Source: Edolisoma coerulescens (Eukaryota > Chordata > Aves > Passeriformes > Campephagidae). Taken from it: a DNA stretch of 64,000 bases. Position numbers and translations under genes: made by a program. The stretch covers positions 13,768 to 77,767 of the forward strand of contig VWZW01005511.1 in assembly GCA_013397115.1 (NCBI GenBank). The letters run 5' to 3'. This document shows positions 14,001-29,000 of the stretch, in pieces; positions within the stretch are counted from its first letter, which is position 1; each line of letters opens with the position of its first letter. The notes below the pieces were generated by a model. The model ran no database searches. It saw only the letters and a list, made by a program, of their open reading frames with translations, and was not told the DNA's origin.

Positions 14001-17000
14001 TTTCTTTGGCAGGGCTACAATAGAGGAGACATATTCAAGGTCAATGACAAAACTAGCCAAATCAGCAAGCAATTACACACAACTTGGGTAAGTAAGTGTA
14101 CATAAGAGAGAAAAAAGTGAGCGTGTACATGGTAAGAATCAAGTTTGATTCTGAATATTTTATTGATGATGTTGAATGTTATCATAACTTTGCCACCTTT
14201 AAAAATGATTGTTAAGTCTTTAGTAACCATGCAAAAATTCATGCAGCTATGACAAAGAGGAAGACAGTGCAGTTCTTTAAAACTGAATAAAAAGACCAAA
14301 GCCCAAACATGGAAAAACTGTCTGTTCCTCTGTGTTTAAAGCTGACTTCTTTTCAGACATAGTGACTTCAATTATGTGCTCTCAAGCCTATGGAAATTAT
14401 TTTGAAGAGAGAACATATGGCCTGCAAATGTGGCAGTGAATTTATTTATTTCTATTATTTCTGATTTTTGGAGTGTTATGCGTTCTCAGAGATGTTTAGA
14501 ATGGGACTTTTCCATAGATTTATTCCGTAGTTAAATGGAAGTTTTATACATAGGGTATGTTTTTAACAACTGGAATGATTAATGGATGCTTTTTCATTAG
14601 AAAGATTCGGCCAATGAAAACTCAGACTTCGGAGACAAAGCTAGATTTATTTTTTTTATTTGTAGTAAGGTAATCTAGAAAAGCTTTCATCAATGGATAG
14701 ATTGATAATAGTTGTTGCTGCTCTTTAAACTAGCAAGCGGATACAGAGCCTTTGAACGTAAGAGCTTTAAAGCTTATGGTTAGTATTGATTTTTTAACAG
14801 CATAAACCAGAAGAGCAAGGCAGAAGTATATCTTTAGAATAGCTGGAGAAAGTCCATTCAGCACAGAAATCTGAATCTGAGAAATGATCCCACCTCTTTG
14901 TTCATCTTTGTGAATCAGTAAATCCCTTTTAGTGGCAGACCGTCTTTGCCAATATATTTTCCTCCATCTTGTGGCTGCAGTGATGTAAGACACCTAGAAA
15001 CGTGACTAACCAAGAAATTCCTGATTTGTTCATACTGTTCAAATATATACATAGTGATACTTAATACATGTTAAATTATTTTAAGCTGTTCTTGCACCAT
15101 CTTGACGCTTGGCATTATTGTGTGCTCATCATAGTATGAAATCAACTTTGCTGTGTTTTACTTATTAGAGTTAATACAAGTAAAACATAAAACATGGAAA
15201 AATTAGTAGATGGGATGCCAAGTACATTGGGAACATATTTAATAAGAATTTATGATAGTTGTTGGGCATTTTGTTTGTTTCAATTTTAGGAAGAGAAGTG
15301 AACTGTAAACTTACTGATTATTCTTTAGCACTACTAAAAAAATTGCCAACTGAAAGGAAAAATCCAGATTAACATTAAGTATTATTTTCCTCAATCCAGG
15401 ACATTTGCACCAGTTTGGGATGTTTTCAAAACCTCAACAGAAAAACTGGCAAGCTGTCACTTGGACCTCATGCGGAGATTACAAGAGCTAATAAAAGAAG
15501 TTCATAAGTATGGAGATGAACAGATCAAAGCTTATAAAAAGGTTATTAATTCTTTTTCTCATGTATGTCAAATGACTTGTTAACAGCAAAATTAAAATGG
15601 TTTGATTTTGACAACCGTGTGATATTTGGCAGACTAAAGAAGATGTTTCAGGAACATTAGAAGCAGTGCAAAATATTCAAAGTATCACTCAGGCCTTGCA
15701 GAAATCAAAAGAAAACTACAATGCAAAGTGTGTGGAACAAGAACGCTTGAAAAAGGAAGGAGCAACACAGAGAGAAATTGAAAAGGTAGCTCTGTCACAT
15801 TTTACTTTAGTTGTTACTAATTGTCTTACATGTTCACCTTGTATTAATAAGTGGAATGCTCAGAAAGGGTTAAATGTAGTTAAAAGTAGTAGTTGTGACT
15901 ATTTTGTAATATGCATGATATTGTGAATACCTAATTATGTTTTGTTTGCAGTTACTTCCTTATCTGTTCTAGCTGTACTGTTGTTCTAATTTTTCACTGT
16001 GTAAATACTTGCATCAAATGATAGTTTTGTGTAGTGGCTTTAACAGAAATTGTGCTCAACTGTTTTAGCGTCTCTTATGTTTTTGAATGTATTTCCTTAT
16101 GTAAATACTCAAATACTCAATGCCCTTATTCCTGAACTCAGGAGTAATTGTGTTATCCCTGCAGTGAGATAAAGTAGCTAAGTACATGAGTATTTGAAGT
16201 CTGTTTGATAAAGAAAAACATGTTATCAACAGTTTCACTGCTGTTTTAAAAGGCTCCAGTTTCATGGACCAGAGACTCAAAGGATGAGTATCTTGAGATG
16301 TATTTAGTACTGTCCTTGGTTATGGTGGGGGTGTTGATCCATTCACAGAATCGCTCAATGACTGAGGTTGACAGGGAGCTCTGGAAGTTATCCTGTCTGT
16401 TCCCCATGCTCAGCCAGGACCACCTCCAGCCAGTTACGCAAGACTTTGTCTAGACAGCTTTTTAGTATCTTCAAGGATGGAGATTCCACGGTCTCTCTGG
16501 GCAACCTGTGCCAGGGCTCAATCACCTGCACAGGAAAAAGGTGTTTCCTGATGTTCAGAGGGAGGGAACCTTTTGTGTTTTCTGTTAGTGCCCGTTGTCT
16601 CTGATTCTGTCACTGGGCACCACTGGAAAGAGCCTGGCTTTGTCCTCTGTGTACCCTCCCTTCAGGTGTTTATATGTATTGGTAAGATAATCCCTAAGGC
16701 TTCCTGTCCCCAGGCTGAACAGTTCCGGCGGTCTCAGTCTTTTCTCATGGGAGAGACGCTTCAGTGCCTTAATCATCTTCATGCCCCTTTACTGGACTCT
16801 CTCCAGTATGTCCACGTGTCACTTGCAATGAACAACAGAGAACTAGACACTACTCCAGGTGGGGCCTCACCAGTGCTGAGTAGAGGGGAAGGATCCCTTT
16901 CCACGACCTGCTGGGAAAAAAGTAACTTTTTCCTGTTTTCAGGAATCTAACTAGTAGAGGAAAGAGGTCACATTTCCTTTTCTCTAATTATAACTTCTCT

Positions 17001-20000
17001 TATTAAATCTTAATTCCTCTGGCTATTTCCATTTCAATTAACTGATCTGTTTAGGACTTTGTTCTTGTAAGAATGATCTTTTTGCTTTTAGTCCTGCTAT
17101 CTTGATGGGGAAGATAGTGTTATTGTCTTTTCACTGATGACAAAAGTGATTCTGTTGACTATGTTTCAATTGTTTTGTCTTGTTATAAAAGTAGTTTTTT
17201 TCACCCCAGCTTCTGTCTCAAATGACAGTTGATGCTGGATTCTAGACATGAATCAGACGTGTGTTGGCAGATGTTTTCCTGCCAATGTATTCAAAGTATA
17301 ATTTTTCTGAATTCTTGTAAATAGTGTTTCAGTAGGAAAAGTTGACTTGAGGGAAGACTTTGAGATGTAGCATTATCCTTGTTCACTTGGAAACAAAAAA
17401 ATGTTTGGCATGACAGATGTCTATATGAGAAGGGAGAAAGAGGAAGCACTATAGGAGGAGAGTCAGGTTTTTACTGTTGTATGCATCTTCCTTAGATACA
17501 ATTAGGTCATAGTTGAATGCTCTGCAAGTACTTAAAAAATGTTTCCAGTAGGAGCAGGTAACTGACACTGTCACATCTCTTCAGTCATGCCTCTGTTCAA
17601 ATTTACGCTTGCAATTTCATAAACAGAGTGACCAGAGATTGTATTAATTTATTTTTCCTTTGGTAGAAAATAGCTCTATTACTTTCAGTGCAACATGAAA
17701 ACTATTTGCTGGCAACATCACAGAATAACTGCTTTGTCAGAAAACAAGGGATCTGCACCAGTATACTAGGAGTTTATCACAAAGCCAAATGTTTGGAGAG
17801 ATACTTTATTGAAGAATCTAAGGAGGTATCTGAGACCTTGCAAGTCTCATTGCAGCTGAAAGTTAATACTGACTTGTGTAATAATTTCCTGTTGTTCTCT
17901 GACAGATAAACTTCTCTATTTATAGTGACTTAACAAAAAATACTTGACTGATCCTTATTCTTTCACATACTGTAAATCTGGTCACATACTGTAAATCTAG
18001 TAAATACAGTTCTAGCAATTGCTGCACCTGATTATAGTCACATCCTGTTTTCAGAAGAGATTTCTAGTTAATCATACGGTGTCCAGGTGTTTTATCATTT
18101 TGTCTGTCCTGCTGAGTAGTTAGTTTTTTAATTGCTCTTCAACATGAAATACTGGCATTCTGCTCATCATTAAACATGATAGGAAATGGAGGATGTTTTT
18201 GTTTTGTCAAACTCCCTTCCACATGGGGTTCAATTAATGCTTTACCAAAAAAAACCCCATTTTTACATCTTTTAACTTGACATTTCCTTCCTTTTTAATG
18301 ATGAAATTTGGAATCAACTCCAAAGCAGCCTTAATTTTAAAAGCAAGATTTTGTGGAGCATGTTGTATTTTCAGCATAGTAAATGGCAGTTGGGAAACAA
18401 GATAGGGCCGTATGCTTCTGGTTGATTCCCCTGTGTAAATGTCTAAGAGTGAGAATCATGAAGTAAAATTCAGGATAATAAACTGATGGGTTTGATACAA
18501 CTTTTCTGAATGATTCTTGTTACATGAAGTATTTTCAGGTTCTGTTATTCTGAGTTTAGAAGACTATGTGACTAAGATCTGCTTAAGTTTCCTTTGTAAC
18601 TGGAAAAACAGTGGTAGCTTCGGTTCCTCTTCCTTTGAAGTGCTAGTGATATACTGTTACTCATGATTATCTGTTGTTTTTCTCTTGGAAATTGCGGAAT
18701 CTCTGTCTGTCTTGCCAGAGGGCATCTTTCTATTAATTCATTTGAAATTATAGATAACAGTCAGCTTCACAAATCATTGTAAGTAAAAACATAGTTTCTA
18801 TTAGACAGATGAAATTGATTTGAAATAAGGAGGAGGGCTAATCAGAATTAGAACAAATAGTAAATATACGACTCTCTTTACTGATATCATTAACAATTCA
18901 GGAATACTTTTGAGTTATAACTGATGGGAAATTTCAGTGAGATAGTAAACATGTTGAATAAAGAAGCTAGGAAAGAAAATGGTGTTCAAGATGATTTTCA
19001 CTGGCATTTAACTTGGAAATAGAATATCAAAGGTTTGAAAGACTTCATCTTGTACATCATGCTGTAAACTTTGAAAGTAACTTTTTCTCTGCTACAACCA
19101 GTCATCTCATTCAGTTTTGTTCTCCATGTAATACTGAGATTTTCCTGTATTTTTTTCGTGTTTTACTTAACTCCCCAAAAGAAGATTTTGGTTTATTTGC
19201 AACAAATAATTAAAAGAAAAGGATAAATCCCCAAAGGACTATTAATAATAAGACTGACCTGCCTAAATATGACGATCACTATATTCTGCACTAGCTTCAC
19301 TTTCAAATATCTGTTAATCCATAGGTGTAAATCCCATACTTCTGGGTATCTTCCTTCATTTCTAACAGAACTTCACCATCTTGGTATTTTTACCATTGAT
19401 TCTTTCAGAATTGCACTTATAACTGATTGCTCTCTATTCCAACCCTGCTTTTTTCCTTTTTTGTTGTTGCAAATATAAATTTCTTGTTCATATTTGACAA
19501 GAGCTAATGAGCTATCTTCAGCTATAAAAATATTATTTCAAAATAAGTTTTTTATAAAAATTATTATAAAATTTTCACTGCTTATAAGGGGAAGGGATTT
19601 CATTGAGTTAACTGCTTTGTTACACTTGTATGTGATTTATGTATAGTAAAATCTCTAATAGCTTTAATCTGAGATATTTGGTGTTGAAATTTTATGACAC
19701 TTCTCTGTTTTGGTATGCCCCTGGATAATTTTTAGAGATCATCCTAGGCTTTCTTTTAATAGTAACTTTAAAAAACCTTATGTGTGACATTTGACACATT
19801 TTTGTATTGATGTACAGGCAGCAGTTAAATCTAAAAAAGCAACAGACACCTATAAACTGTATGTGGAGAAGTATGCTGCATTTAAATCTGATTTTGAACT
19901 GAAAATGACAGAAACAGCACAGGTATGTTTTGCATTAAATGAGTTATCTTTGAAGTAGGTTAATGTATTCTATTTAATTTCTGGTGTTATCTGAAATCAA

Positions 20001-23000
20001 AGATTTCAGAAAACTGGTCCCTTTGGAAGCTGATTTGTTCGAATGGCAAACACTGACCATGTATATTGTGACAGCACTGTCCCTGAACGGCACAGTGGAG
20101 CGCTGGCACAATAGACAACATTTTAAAGAAATTTTTGGAAGAAAGCAAAATGAAATTCTAGAAGTGTTGTATATGCATTGTGTTTGTGTGGAAAATCATC
20201 TGAATTGCTGGGCACCCAGAATTCGTTCATAGGAGTTTCAATATTGGGATCCATCATGGCTTTTCATTATTATTCCATCAAAACACTTAAGTTACAGCTT
20301 GTTGAAATGTGTACCCAGGATTTACCTGAGGTTATGAAAAGCTATCAAATCTGTGTAAGATTCTGGGGATTTTTGAAAGATTGTATTCTGGAAGATTTCA
20401 AATTCTCTGTATCATTGCATATGCTATTTTTTGCTAAATTTTAAACCACAGTTGGCTAGATGCCCTTAGTTCCTTAACTGTAGCAATCCTTTTACTTAAA
20501 GTTTAAATTTTCATGTAATGGTATAATGGACAGTTGTAAACTTTCCACATCTGTCCATATTGGAAATGAATATTGCCATTCTGCCAATTAGAGATGTATG
20601 TGTGGAAATCATTTAAAGTATAATGGTGTAGCTGCATCTACGGTTTGGTTGCACAACAGCTACTTTAAAGATGATATGATAGGAAAAATAACATCCATGA
20701 ATACATGGAAGCCTACTCCTATGTGAAGCACACCCTGTATTGTCTGAATTCAGCATACATTTCACTTGAAAATATGCTGATTAGTTCTGAAAATAAAACA
20801 GTGAGTGGTGTGAGTATTTTCATTTCTTTCAGTGCAAAATCAGTTGGTTTAGTTCAAACCTGTCTTAAAATGTCCAGTGAAAGGAGTAACATCATGGGGT
20901 AGGCTACACAGGATGACCATATCCTCTGTAATTAAGAGGAAGGCTGCTGGAGAAAAAGAAAATAATTTTAATCTCCCTGAATGATAACTACAGAGGTACA
21001 TAAGTATGGCAGAAGACTGAGGGTCTAAGAAGCTAGAGATATTTTTCTTGTAGCTCTGGAGTCATGTTTGTGAATCAGAGTAGCAGGAGGTGTGAGATGG
21101 GGATCTTCACAGAACCCTGTGCAAACTGGAGAGAGATTAAGTGGTGCACCAAAGTTTGGACACACTTGAAAGGGCAGTTACAGAAATAGGCAGAGAACTA
21201 GGAAAGAGCAGAAGTAAACAGAGATTTCAAGACTGTTATGGTTGACTGTTGGAGAGGATGAGAACATTTTTAGTTCTGATTTTTGGCCAGGAAGGGGCCA
21301 TTGAAAACTTTGGAAGTGATTTTAAAGTGGCTGTCAGCTGACAACCTGGGTAAAAAGGACCAAACTATAAAAATTATGTATGATAAGTTTAAAGATTATG
21401 TATGAGTTTAAAGATCAAATGAATCGTATTTAAAGAGACAAAGAATATAGATTTAACTAGAGAAAGAGTGTGTATATTTACAAGGAGGAGAGTGTTCTGA
21501 AAAGGAAGTGCAAAACAGATCCAGAAATAAGATTTCTTGGTTTAGATGAAAAAACAAGACTCTCCAGTAATGGAGAAAAGAGAAAATTTGAACACCCTCT
21601 AAACATATTTTCTTTTGGTACAAATAGATCAGATTTTTTTAAGGGTTAGATGAAAGTTCAAAAAGTAAATTTAAAAAATGCATTATTTCATAACTCTCTG
21701 AATTCTGCACCTTACTTTTTAAAACGTAGTTATTATGTTAAAGATGTGGAGAGAAAAAAGAGAGGCTTATTTGATTTTTTCATTTTAGTGTATTTAATTA
21801 TTGAAATGTAAGATTTAGTGTTTCAGGAAATGTTTTCATTATGATTAATTGCTCATCCTTGTTTGCAGAAATTTCAAGACATAGAAGAAATGCACCTTTT
21901 TCGTATGAAAGAGATTATACAATCTTTGTCAAATACCATAAAAGAAATCCATTTACAAATAGGAGAGGTATTTTTTTATACTGTAATTTTTTTTGTTTGG
22001 ATCATGCTTTATGTTTTTCTTAAGTATTACATGGCATATTTCTTACTGTGTTTATGGTAATTACATCTTTGAAATTATGGAAATTCAACATAAGCTGCAA
22101 TTTCCATGGCTTTCTGTTGCATTTATAAGTTCAGTGTCACAAAACTTACAGAATAAGTCTGAATAAAATTTGTCCTAACAGAAAACAAAATATTAGGAGA
22201 ATTTGAAGAATTTGGAAGTGGAAGAATTTTTAGTGTATTTCTGAGTTCTGCTTCCTGGATATTAATTTAGCACTCATTTCACACAGAATTAGGATACTAG
22301 TTTTTTAATTAGAACTAGAAATTATATCACTCTGAAAAGTTTCCATATATTTTATACTCTTGGATTTTATGAGCTAAAGATATTTAGTAACAGAAGGTTT
22401 TAGAATATCTTTTGTTTAGGTATAATGTTGTTTAATTAATAATCTTTATAAGCATTCCTTAATTTTTCAATTTTTGAAGTGTCACTTTATTTGCTTACAC
22501 TTCAGTATTGAGGTTTTCTGCTAATAAGTGATCATCACAAGGGTCATGCTATTTATATCTAAAGCATATACATGTCCTGCCTTGTTGGAAAACCCTATTA
22601 ACAACATGTTGTTGTTCATTTGTTAGACCAAAACTATTACAACAGTAATGCTTTTACTCAAGCAGGTGGGAGCTGTGATAATACAGTAGTAACAGTTCAC
22701 ACCCTAAACTGGTGCTGGCTTAAAAAACTGCTTGTCTTTCTGTGATTATCGTGGGATATGTTACTGACAAATTCAGAAAATTATATATACACGAGTTGTT
22801 TAGATGGAAGAAATAGAAGTAAAACCTAGACCTGTCATTTCATTTTTTGTCTGTATTGTACCCACACTTGCTTATACTACAGGAAAGAGAAGGGAGTTCC
22901 TAGATAAAATATCTATTGATTTCTCTAAGTCCTGTAATGTATTGTAGAGGGAAGTATTTTTAACCTTAACTATAGCAAAAACTACTTTTTAAAGTTAATC

Positions 23001-26000
23001 ACTTTCTTTTTTTTTGAAGGTGCACGAAGAGTTTATTAATAACATGACAAATACTACAGTTGAGAGTTTAATACAGAAATTTGCTGAGTCAAAAGGAACT
23101 GGCAAGGAAAGACCTGGTAAGAGATTAAAACTACCAGAATAGGAAATGTTAGCTTTAAAACTGGAAATTTCCATTCCCAATAAAAAGTCAAACCTATATT
23201 TGCTAATGTGCTATATTTTTAACATACGTTCAAGTTCTTCATACTCGTTAACTTTGATATTAAATCGTTCATAGAAATTGGTAACGCAGGATTCATTTTG
23301 TGCATGTAGTATTTGTATTCATAAAGCTTGGTAATTTATAGGTCTATACTACTAAGCTATACTGTTTCCTGGAATATCAGGGAAATTGGTCAAGAAGCTG
23401 TAGTTCCTTGTACAAACTATGTGTTGTCTGCTATGTGTTTCTTGTACAAACTATGATTCTGCATGAATTGTATTTCAGAATTTTATTTAATATAAACATA
23501 TTCAGAGCAGATGTCTATAGAGCTGCTTATCGAAGTGTTGGAACACTTGCATCAGTTTATTCAGCTTACCAAATTATAATTTTAATAGATACACAATATC
23601 TATTTTTAAATAAAATATATTTTAATATACAGTAATGTGTGTTGCTTCTTTGGTAAGAAGCAAATTGAATAGTACTTTCTGAAGGTACTACTGGTTGGGT
23701 GTGGTGTATAAGACTTTCCTGGACTGGTGTAAAAAAGCATTCTCACAGTATGGCCTATGTAGTGTCACTTTAATATTGGCATGAATATATGGTCACTGGA
23801 TGTGTGAATGCAGGAATTAGTAATACTGTTTCCTTCTGCGCTGGGAGTCCTCACTAGCATCTCTGTCTTCTAGTAAAGGCACACAAAGATATTTTGTTCC
23901 AGAGCAAGAATGTACATACCAAAGTAGATAATGAAAACTTATAATAAATTGTTAAATATGATTATTAGGTATCTTGCAATATGTCTGTGAGGTGTTTTTA
24001 ACATAACGTTGTTTCATATTCTTTCTGTGATCCTCTAATGCTGATATCCAAGTGGGCTGAGGTAAGATTACATATGGAATGATTTATGAAAGTTTCCTGT
24101 GTATTTATCAATTTTTCAGTAAAGATCAACAAAGAAAATGTGTGAACTTCAGGGTTTCAAGTTCAGTTGGTCTGAAACCGGACAAAGACATGTGACAATT
24201 CAGTGTTCAGACCTCTCTGATTAGCTGTTGCCAAGATATCATGGCTAGGGATCCATCTTGCATTTAAGACTCTGGCTGCCTGGCTTACAGAGATCCTTGC
24301 TAATTTGTCTTAGAACTTTGTGCACTGCAAGTCATCCATGCTATTAGTGTGGGTTTTGCTAGACAGCATTGTAGTTTTAAGAGAAGTAATACTTCACTTT
24401 TTTATTTAATGGAGAAATTACACACTTTTTACTTATTTGCTGCTTTACAGTTCTTCAAATCCTGTCTGTACTCTCTGGGGCCAAATAAAAACTTCTTCAA
24501 ATGTATTCTAAGAAAATTAAGCAAAGTATTTTAAGGAATGATAGCACATTTAGTGTGTAAATGTATGCACTTTGAATTTTCTTTTACAGTGTTAAATTAT
24601 TGTATGGATATCATCTTTGCAAAGCAGTCATGATGCAGGGAGAAAGCATAGTCAAATTCAGGAGCAAAAGAATACAAATTCACAAGAAATTTTGAAGTGT
24701 CAAAGACTAGCAACACAGACCACTAATGATGTTAATTATGCTTACTGCTTCTAATGTATTTGTTTTATTAACTTAGAATCATAAAACTTTGACAATTTGA
24801 AAGATTTGGAAGGCAAAATGAGGTATCGGCCTTCTGAGAATGAAGTGGAAACATCCACTGTTAAGGACTACTAGGACTACTTTTTTTTTTTTTTATTAAA
24901 CCCCCAATTTTTTGCATCTGAGAACTTTTCATGATGAAAAGATATTTTAATTCCTGGAGCCAATGTTGGAAGTCTGTGGGATGTATTTATTAATTAGGCT
25001 GAAGAAGGAGACGGCTCCTCAGAAAAATCTAAGTATTCAATGTAAAAAATGATACTGACTTGGCTTGCAAAACAAATGCAGAAAAAATGTCTTCTGGATG
25101 TCAGTGTTGATTCTGACCTAAATCTGTTTGAAGGCAATACTGTAAAATTCCCCAGGACTATGTAGGCCTTCTTTCATCCATTTGTGGGCTGCTATGACAA
25201 GTGAGATAGTAGGTACTTTCAGAAAAAATAAACTAAAAAGGCAATGCATAACGAAGTATTTTAGTTTATTTCAGTATAGTCTAGCTATTTATAGTTCTTC
25301 ACAGCACAATTCACTTGCTTTTATTTATATCTGTAAAAATAAGAATGAATCTGAAATGAAGTACTGATGAGGGCTGTTTTATTATGGAGAACTACAAACC
25401 ATTTGCAGTAAAGTTTATTGCCTATCTGAAATGTATCTGTACAGTGATGTCCTTTTTACCAGATTATATGGGCTCCCTCTGGTGGCTAATTTCTGTCACC
25501 TGGAGTCATAATACACAGGGGCATCTAGAATTTAAGTTTTTCTAATACAAATAACAGATTTTCTTTCAAACAGTAATGCTTTGTGAGAGTTTTTTAATTC
25601 ACTCAGGATCTTCTTTATAATGTCTCTTTTTGCACTGCTACCTAAATAACTTATCTAGTCAGCTTTATAACCTGCTTCTCACCGAATTTGTTTTAACTTT
25701 TTCTGTATTAAATCAGTTTAGAATTTAGAGGTTTTAATAACACAATATTTGAAGAAGTTGTATTTTTTGTTTTCTGACTTCCATTCACTGTAAAAAAAAC
25801 TGAAACAAAAGACCAAACCATTACATCCAGTTGCAAATCTTTAATTTTACCTGAAAAAAAAGTCACTTAGTGTAAAACACTGAAAAACAAAGCTGGCAGG
25901 ATCAGTAAGGCTTCAGATGAGAATTTAATATGTTCCCTGAACTGCCTTTAACATCCAGAGGAACCAGAATGAGGTCAAGGAATGGGCCCGTGTGATCCCC

Positions 26001-29000
26001 ATGAGGTTCAACAAGTCCAAGTGCAAGGTGCTGCACCTGAGTCAGGGCAACCCCTGCTATCAACACAGGCTAGGGGATGGACAGATCAGAGCAGCCCTGC
26101 TGAGAAGGGCTTGGGGGTGCTGGTGGGTGAGAGGCTGGACATGACCCAGCCATGGGCACTCCCAGCCCAGAGAGCCAAACGTGTCCTGGGCTGCATCCAA
26201 AGCAGCGCAGCCAACAGGGCCAGGGAGGGGATTCTGCCCCTCTGCTCTGCTCTGCTGAGACCCTACCTGCAGGGCTGCATCCAGCTCTGGGGTTTCGAGC
26301 ACAGGAATGACATGGAATTGTTGGGGTGGTCCAGAGGAGGGACACCAAGTTTATCAGAACACCTCTCCTATGATGACAGACTGAGAGAGTTGAGGTTGTA
26401 CAGCCTGGAGAAGAGAAGCTCCAGGAACAGCTGACTATGGTCTTCCAGTACTCAAAGCAGCCTTATAGGAAAGATGGGGACAAAAAAATAGGGCCTGTAG
26501 CGATATGGCAAGGAGTAATATTTTTAAACCAAAAGAGGGTAAATTCAGACTAGACATAAGTAAGGCGTTTTTTATGATGAGGGTGGTGAAATGCTGAAAA
26601 CAGGTTGCCCAGAGAAGTGGTAATTTTCCTATCCACGGAACAATTCATAGATGGGTTTGACGGGACTGTAAGCAGCCTGATGTTGTCAAAGATGTCTCTG
26701 CTCGTTGCAGGGGGTTGGACTAGACGACCTTTAAAGGTCCCTTCCAACCCAAACCATTCTAGGATTCTGTGATATGTTCCTGGTGTTAGGTTTAATAGCA
26801 GATTTGATACCACCAGTTAGAAGATGCTTTAATCGTTCACATAGTCCTGCAATGTTCATCAAAACTTGCCCACTTCTGACTGATTTGTTTCCTGTTTGTT
26901 ATAGTCTGATGGTTCGTATTCCTTGGAAAATTAATTTATTGTGTGGCAGAAAATATCTGCTTTTCTTCCAAAGTATATTTAAGTCAATAATGCAGGTGAT
27001 ACCAGAGTAATCTTTTCCGGATTAATGAGATATCAATGAGCTCTAGCTCTAGGTACTTAATCTTCTATTAATCTATTAAAAATTGGTTTGTTCTAGTGTG
27101 CAACATTGCTGCACAAGACATAGAAACTGCTAAGTTTAAGCTCATATTCTTTTTAGATTTGATTTGTCTGAAATTGTCAGGTTCATATCAAATGTCTTTT
27201 AAGAGGTTCATGAATACCTATGTATCTGTAGCCAATCATGAGTAATTTTTAATTTTAGTTACTGAATTACTTTGTCCTCTCCTCATATATGGGGACCTAA
27301 ATGTGTGTGTTTGTTCCTGCACTAGTTTTTGCCCACTATGGTTCACCCAGAAGGCTCCATCCAGTCTGGCCTTGAATACTTTCAGAGATGGGGCATCCTT
27401 TCTGGGCAACCCATTCCAGTGCCTCAGTACCCTCACAGTAAAGAATTTCATTCTGGCATTTAATCTAAACCCATCCTCCTGCATCTTAAGGTCATTCCCT
27501 CCTTCCTATCCCTACACGCCCTTGTGAAAAGGCCCTCTCCAACTTCTTGTAGGCCCACTCTAAGTACTGAAAGGTGCTCTGAGTTCTCCCCAGAACCTTC
27601 TCTTCTCCAGGCTGAACAACCCCTACTCTCTCAGCTTTTCCTTATTGGACAGGTGCTCCAGACCTCTGATCAATATAGTGGCCCTCCTCTGGACTCAGTT
27701 CAACAGGGTAACTTCTTGTGCTGGGGACCCCAGAGCTGGATGCAGTACTTCAGGTGAAATCTCACCTGAGTAGAGCAGAGGGACAGAATCCCCTCTTGCC
27801 CTGCTGCCCACGCTGCTTTGGATGCAGCTCAGGGGACAACTGGCTTTTTAGGTTCTGAGCTGAATCATGTTAAGCTGTTTGTCCATGAACACCACCAAAT
27901 CTTTCTTCCCCAAGGCTGCTCTCAAGCCATTCTCTGCACCAAGCCTGTATTTGTGCTTGGGATTGCCCTGACCCAGAAAATCCTGCACTTGGCCTTTTTG
28001 AATTTCCAGAGGTTTGCAGAAGCCCATCTCTTGGGCCTGTTCTAGGTCCCTCTGGGTGGTATGCCTTCTCTCCAGTGTGTCCACCATGCCACACAGCTTG
28101 GTGTCGTTGGCAAACTTGCTGAGGGTGCTCCCAACTGTCCTTATCACTGACACAGACATTAAACAGCACCAGTCCCAATACTGTCCCCTGAGGGAACACC
28201 ACTTGTCACTGCTTTCCACTTGGACATGGAGCTGTTGATAGCAACTCTTTGAGTGCAACCATCCAGCCAATTCTTTATCCACCAAGTGATCCTTCTGTCA
28301 ATTATGTGTCTCTCCAGTTTATAGACCAAGATGTCATGCAAAACAGTGTCAAATGCTTTGCAGAAGGCCAGGTAGATGACATCAGTTGCTCTTCCCTTAT
28401 CCACCACAGATGTAATCCCATTGTAAAAGGCTTTTGTCTTCATTAATTTGTTCTGGTATCATTATTAGTGGTTGTTGGTAGTTTGTTCCTCTATTTTTGC
28501 CTTTTTTTCTTAAAAATTATTAAAGATGAAATCAAGAATTTTAATGTAATGCAGATAAAAAAAATGGAAAGCCACAATCTTTGTTTGCTCCCTAGTTCTC
28601 CAATAAAAAAATGATGTGCAGATGGCAATTACTACATATGCTGTGCTGTTATTTAGTGTGAGAGAGGCATTGGGTCATTTTCAGCTATAATAATTTTTCA
28701 GAAGTATTGGTTTTGTGCTAGCTTGATCCATGTTTCACAATCTGTGAGTCCATAAAAGTACTTCTTGTCTCCTTTCATTATCCATTCAATAAATTTGAAC
28801 TTTTTACAGGGCCTAGAAGAGGTTTGCATTTTTAAAAATACTGAAAATTGGTGCCTGCAATTCATCTACTCTTCAGATTAAATGATAACAGTACTTTACA
28901 ATGTTTATTATCAACAGTTGCTGTTGGTCAGCCATCACTGGCTCTTGCATGTGTAGTAAAGTATTTCACTTTTGTTCTTCCTGTTGTTTTAGATATTAGA

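Larger units (their letters stand above)
15786..19817 (+). other. FCHO2: FCHO2 intron 5
   Basis: A 4.0-kb intron. It carries an antisense CR1 fragment at 16338-16915 and a small tandem duplication at 17963-17998. I recognise nothing else. Confidence 0.85.

Noticed and set aside
16573..16950. 125-codon + strand open frame
   Set aside because: Complement of an antisense CR1 3' fragment; the frame is incidental.
19984..20444. Two overlapping open frames just after exon 6
   Set aside because: No homology recognised; the exon 6 donor gtatgt lies at 19923 and exon 7 follows in frame.
25982..26434. 150-codon open frame on the + strand
   Set aside because: It is decayed CR1 ORF2 sequence within a truncated LINE, not a host gene.
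27848..28285. 145-codon antisense open frame
   Set aside because: Part of the antisense CR1 reverse-transcriptase remnant.
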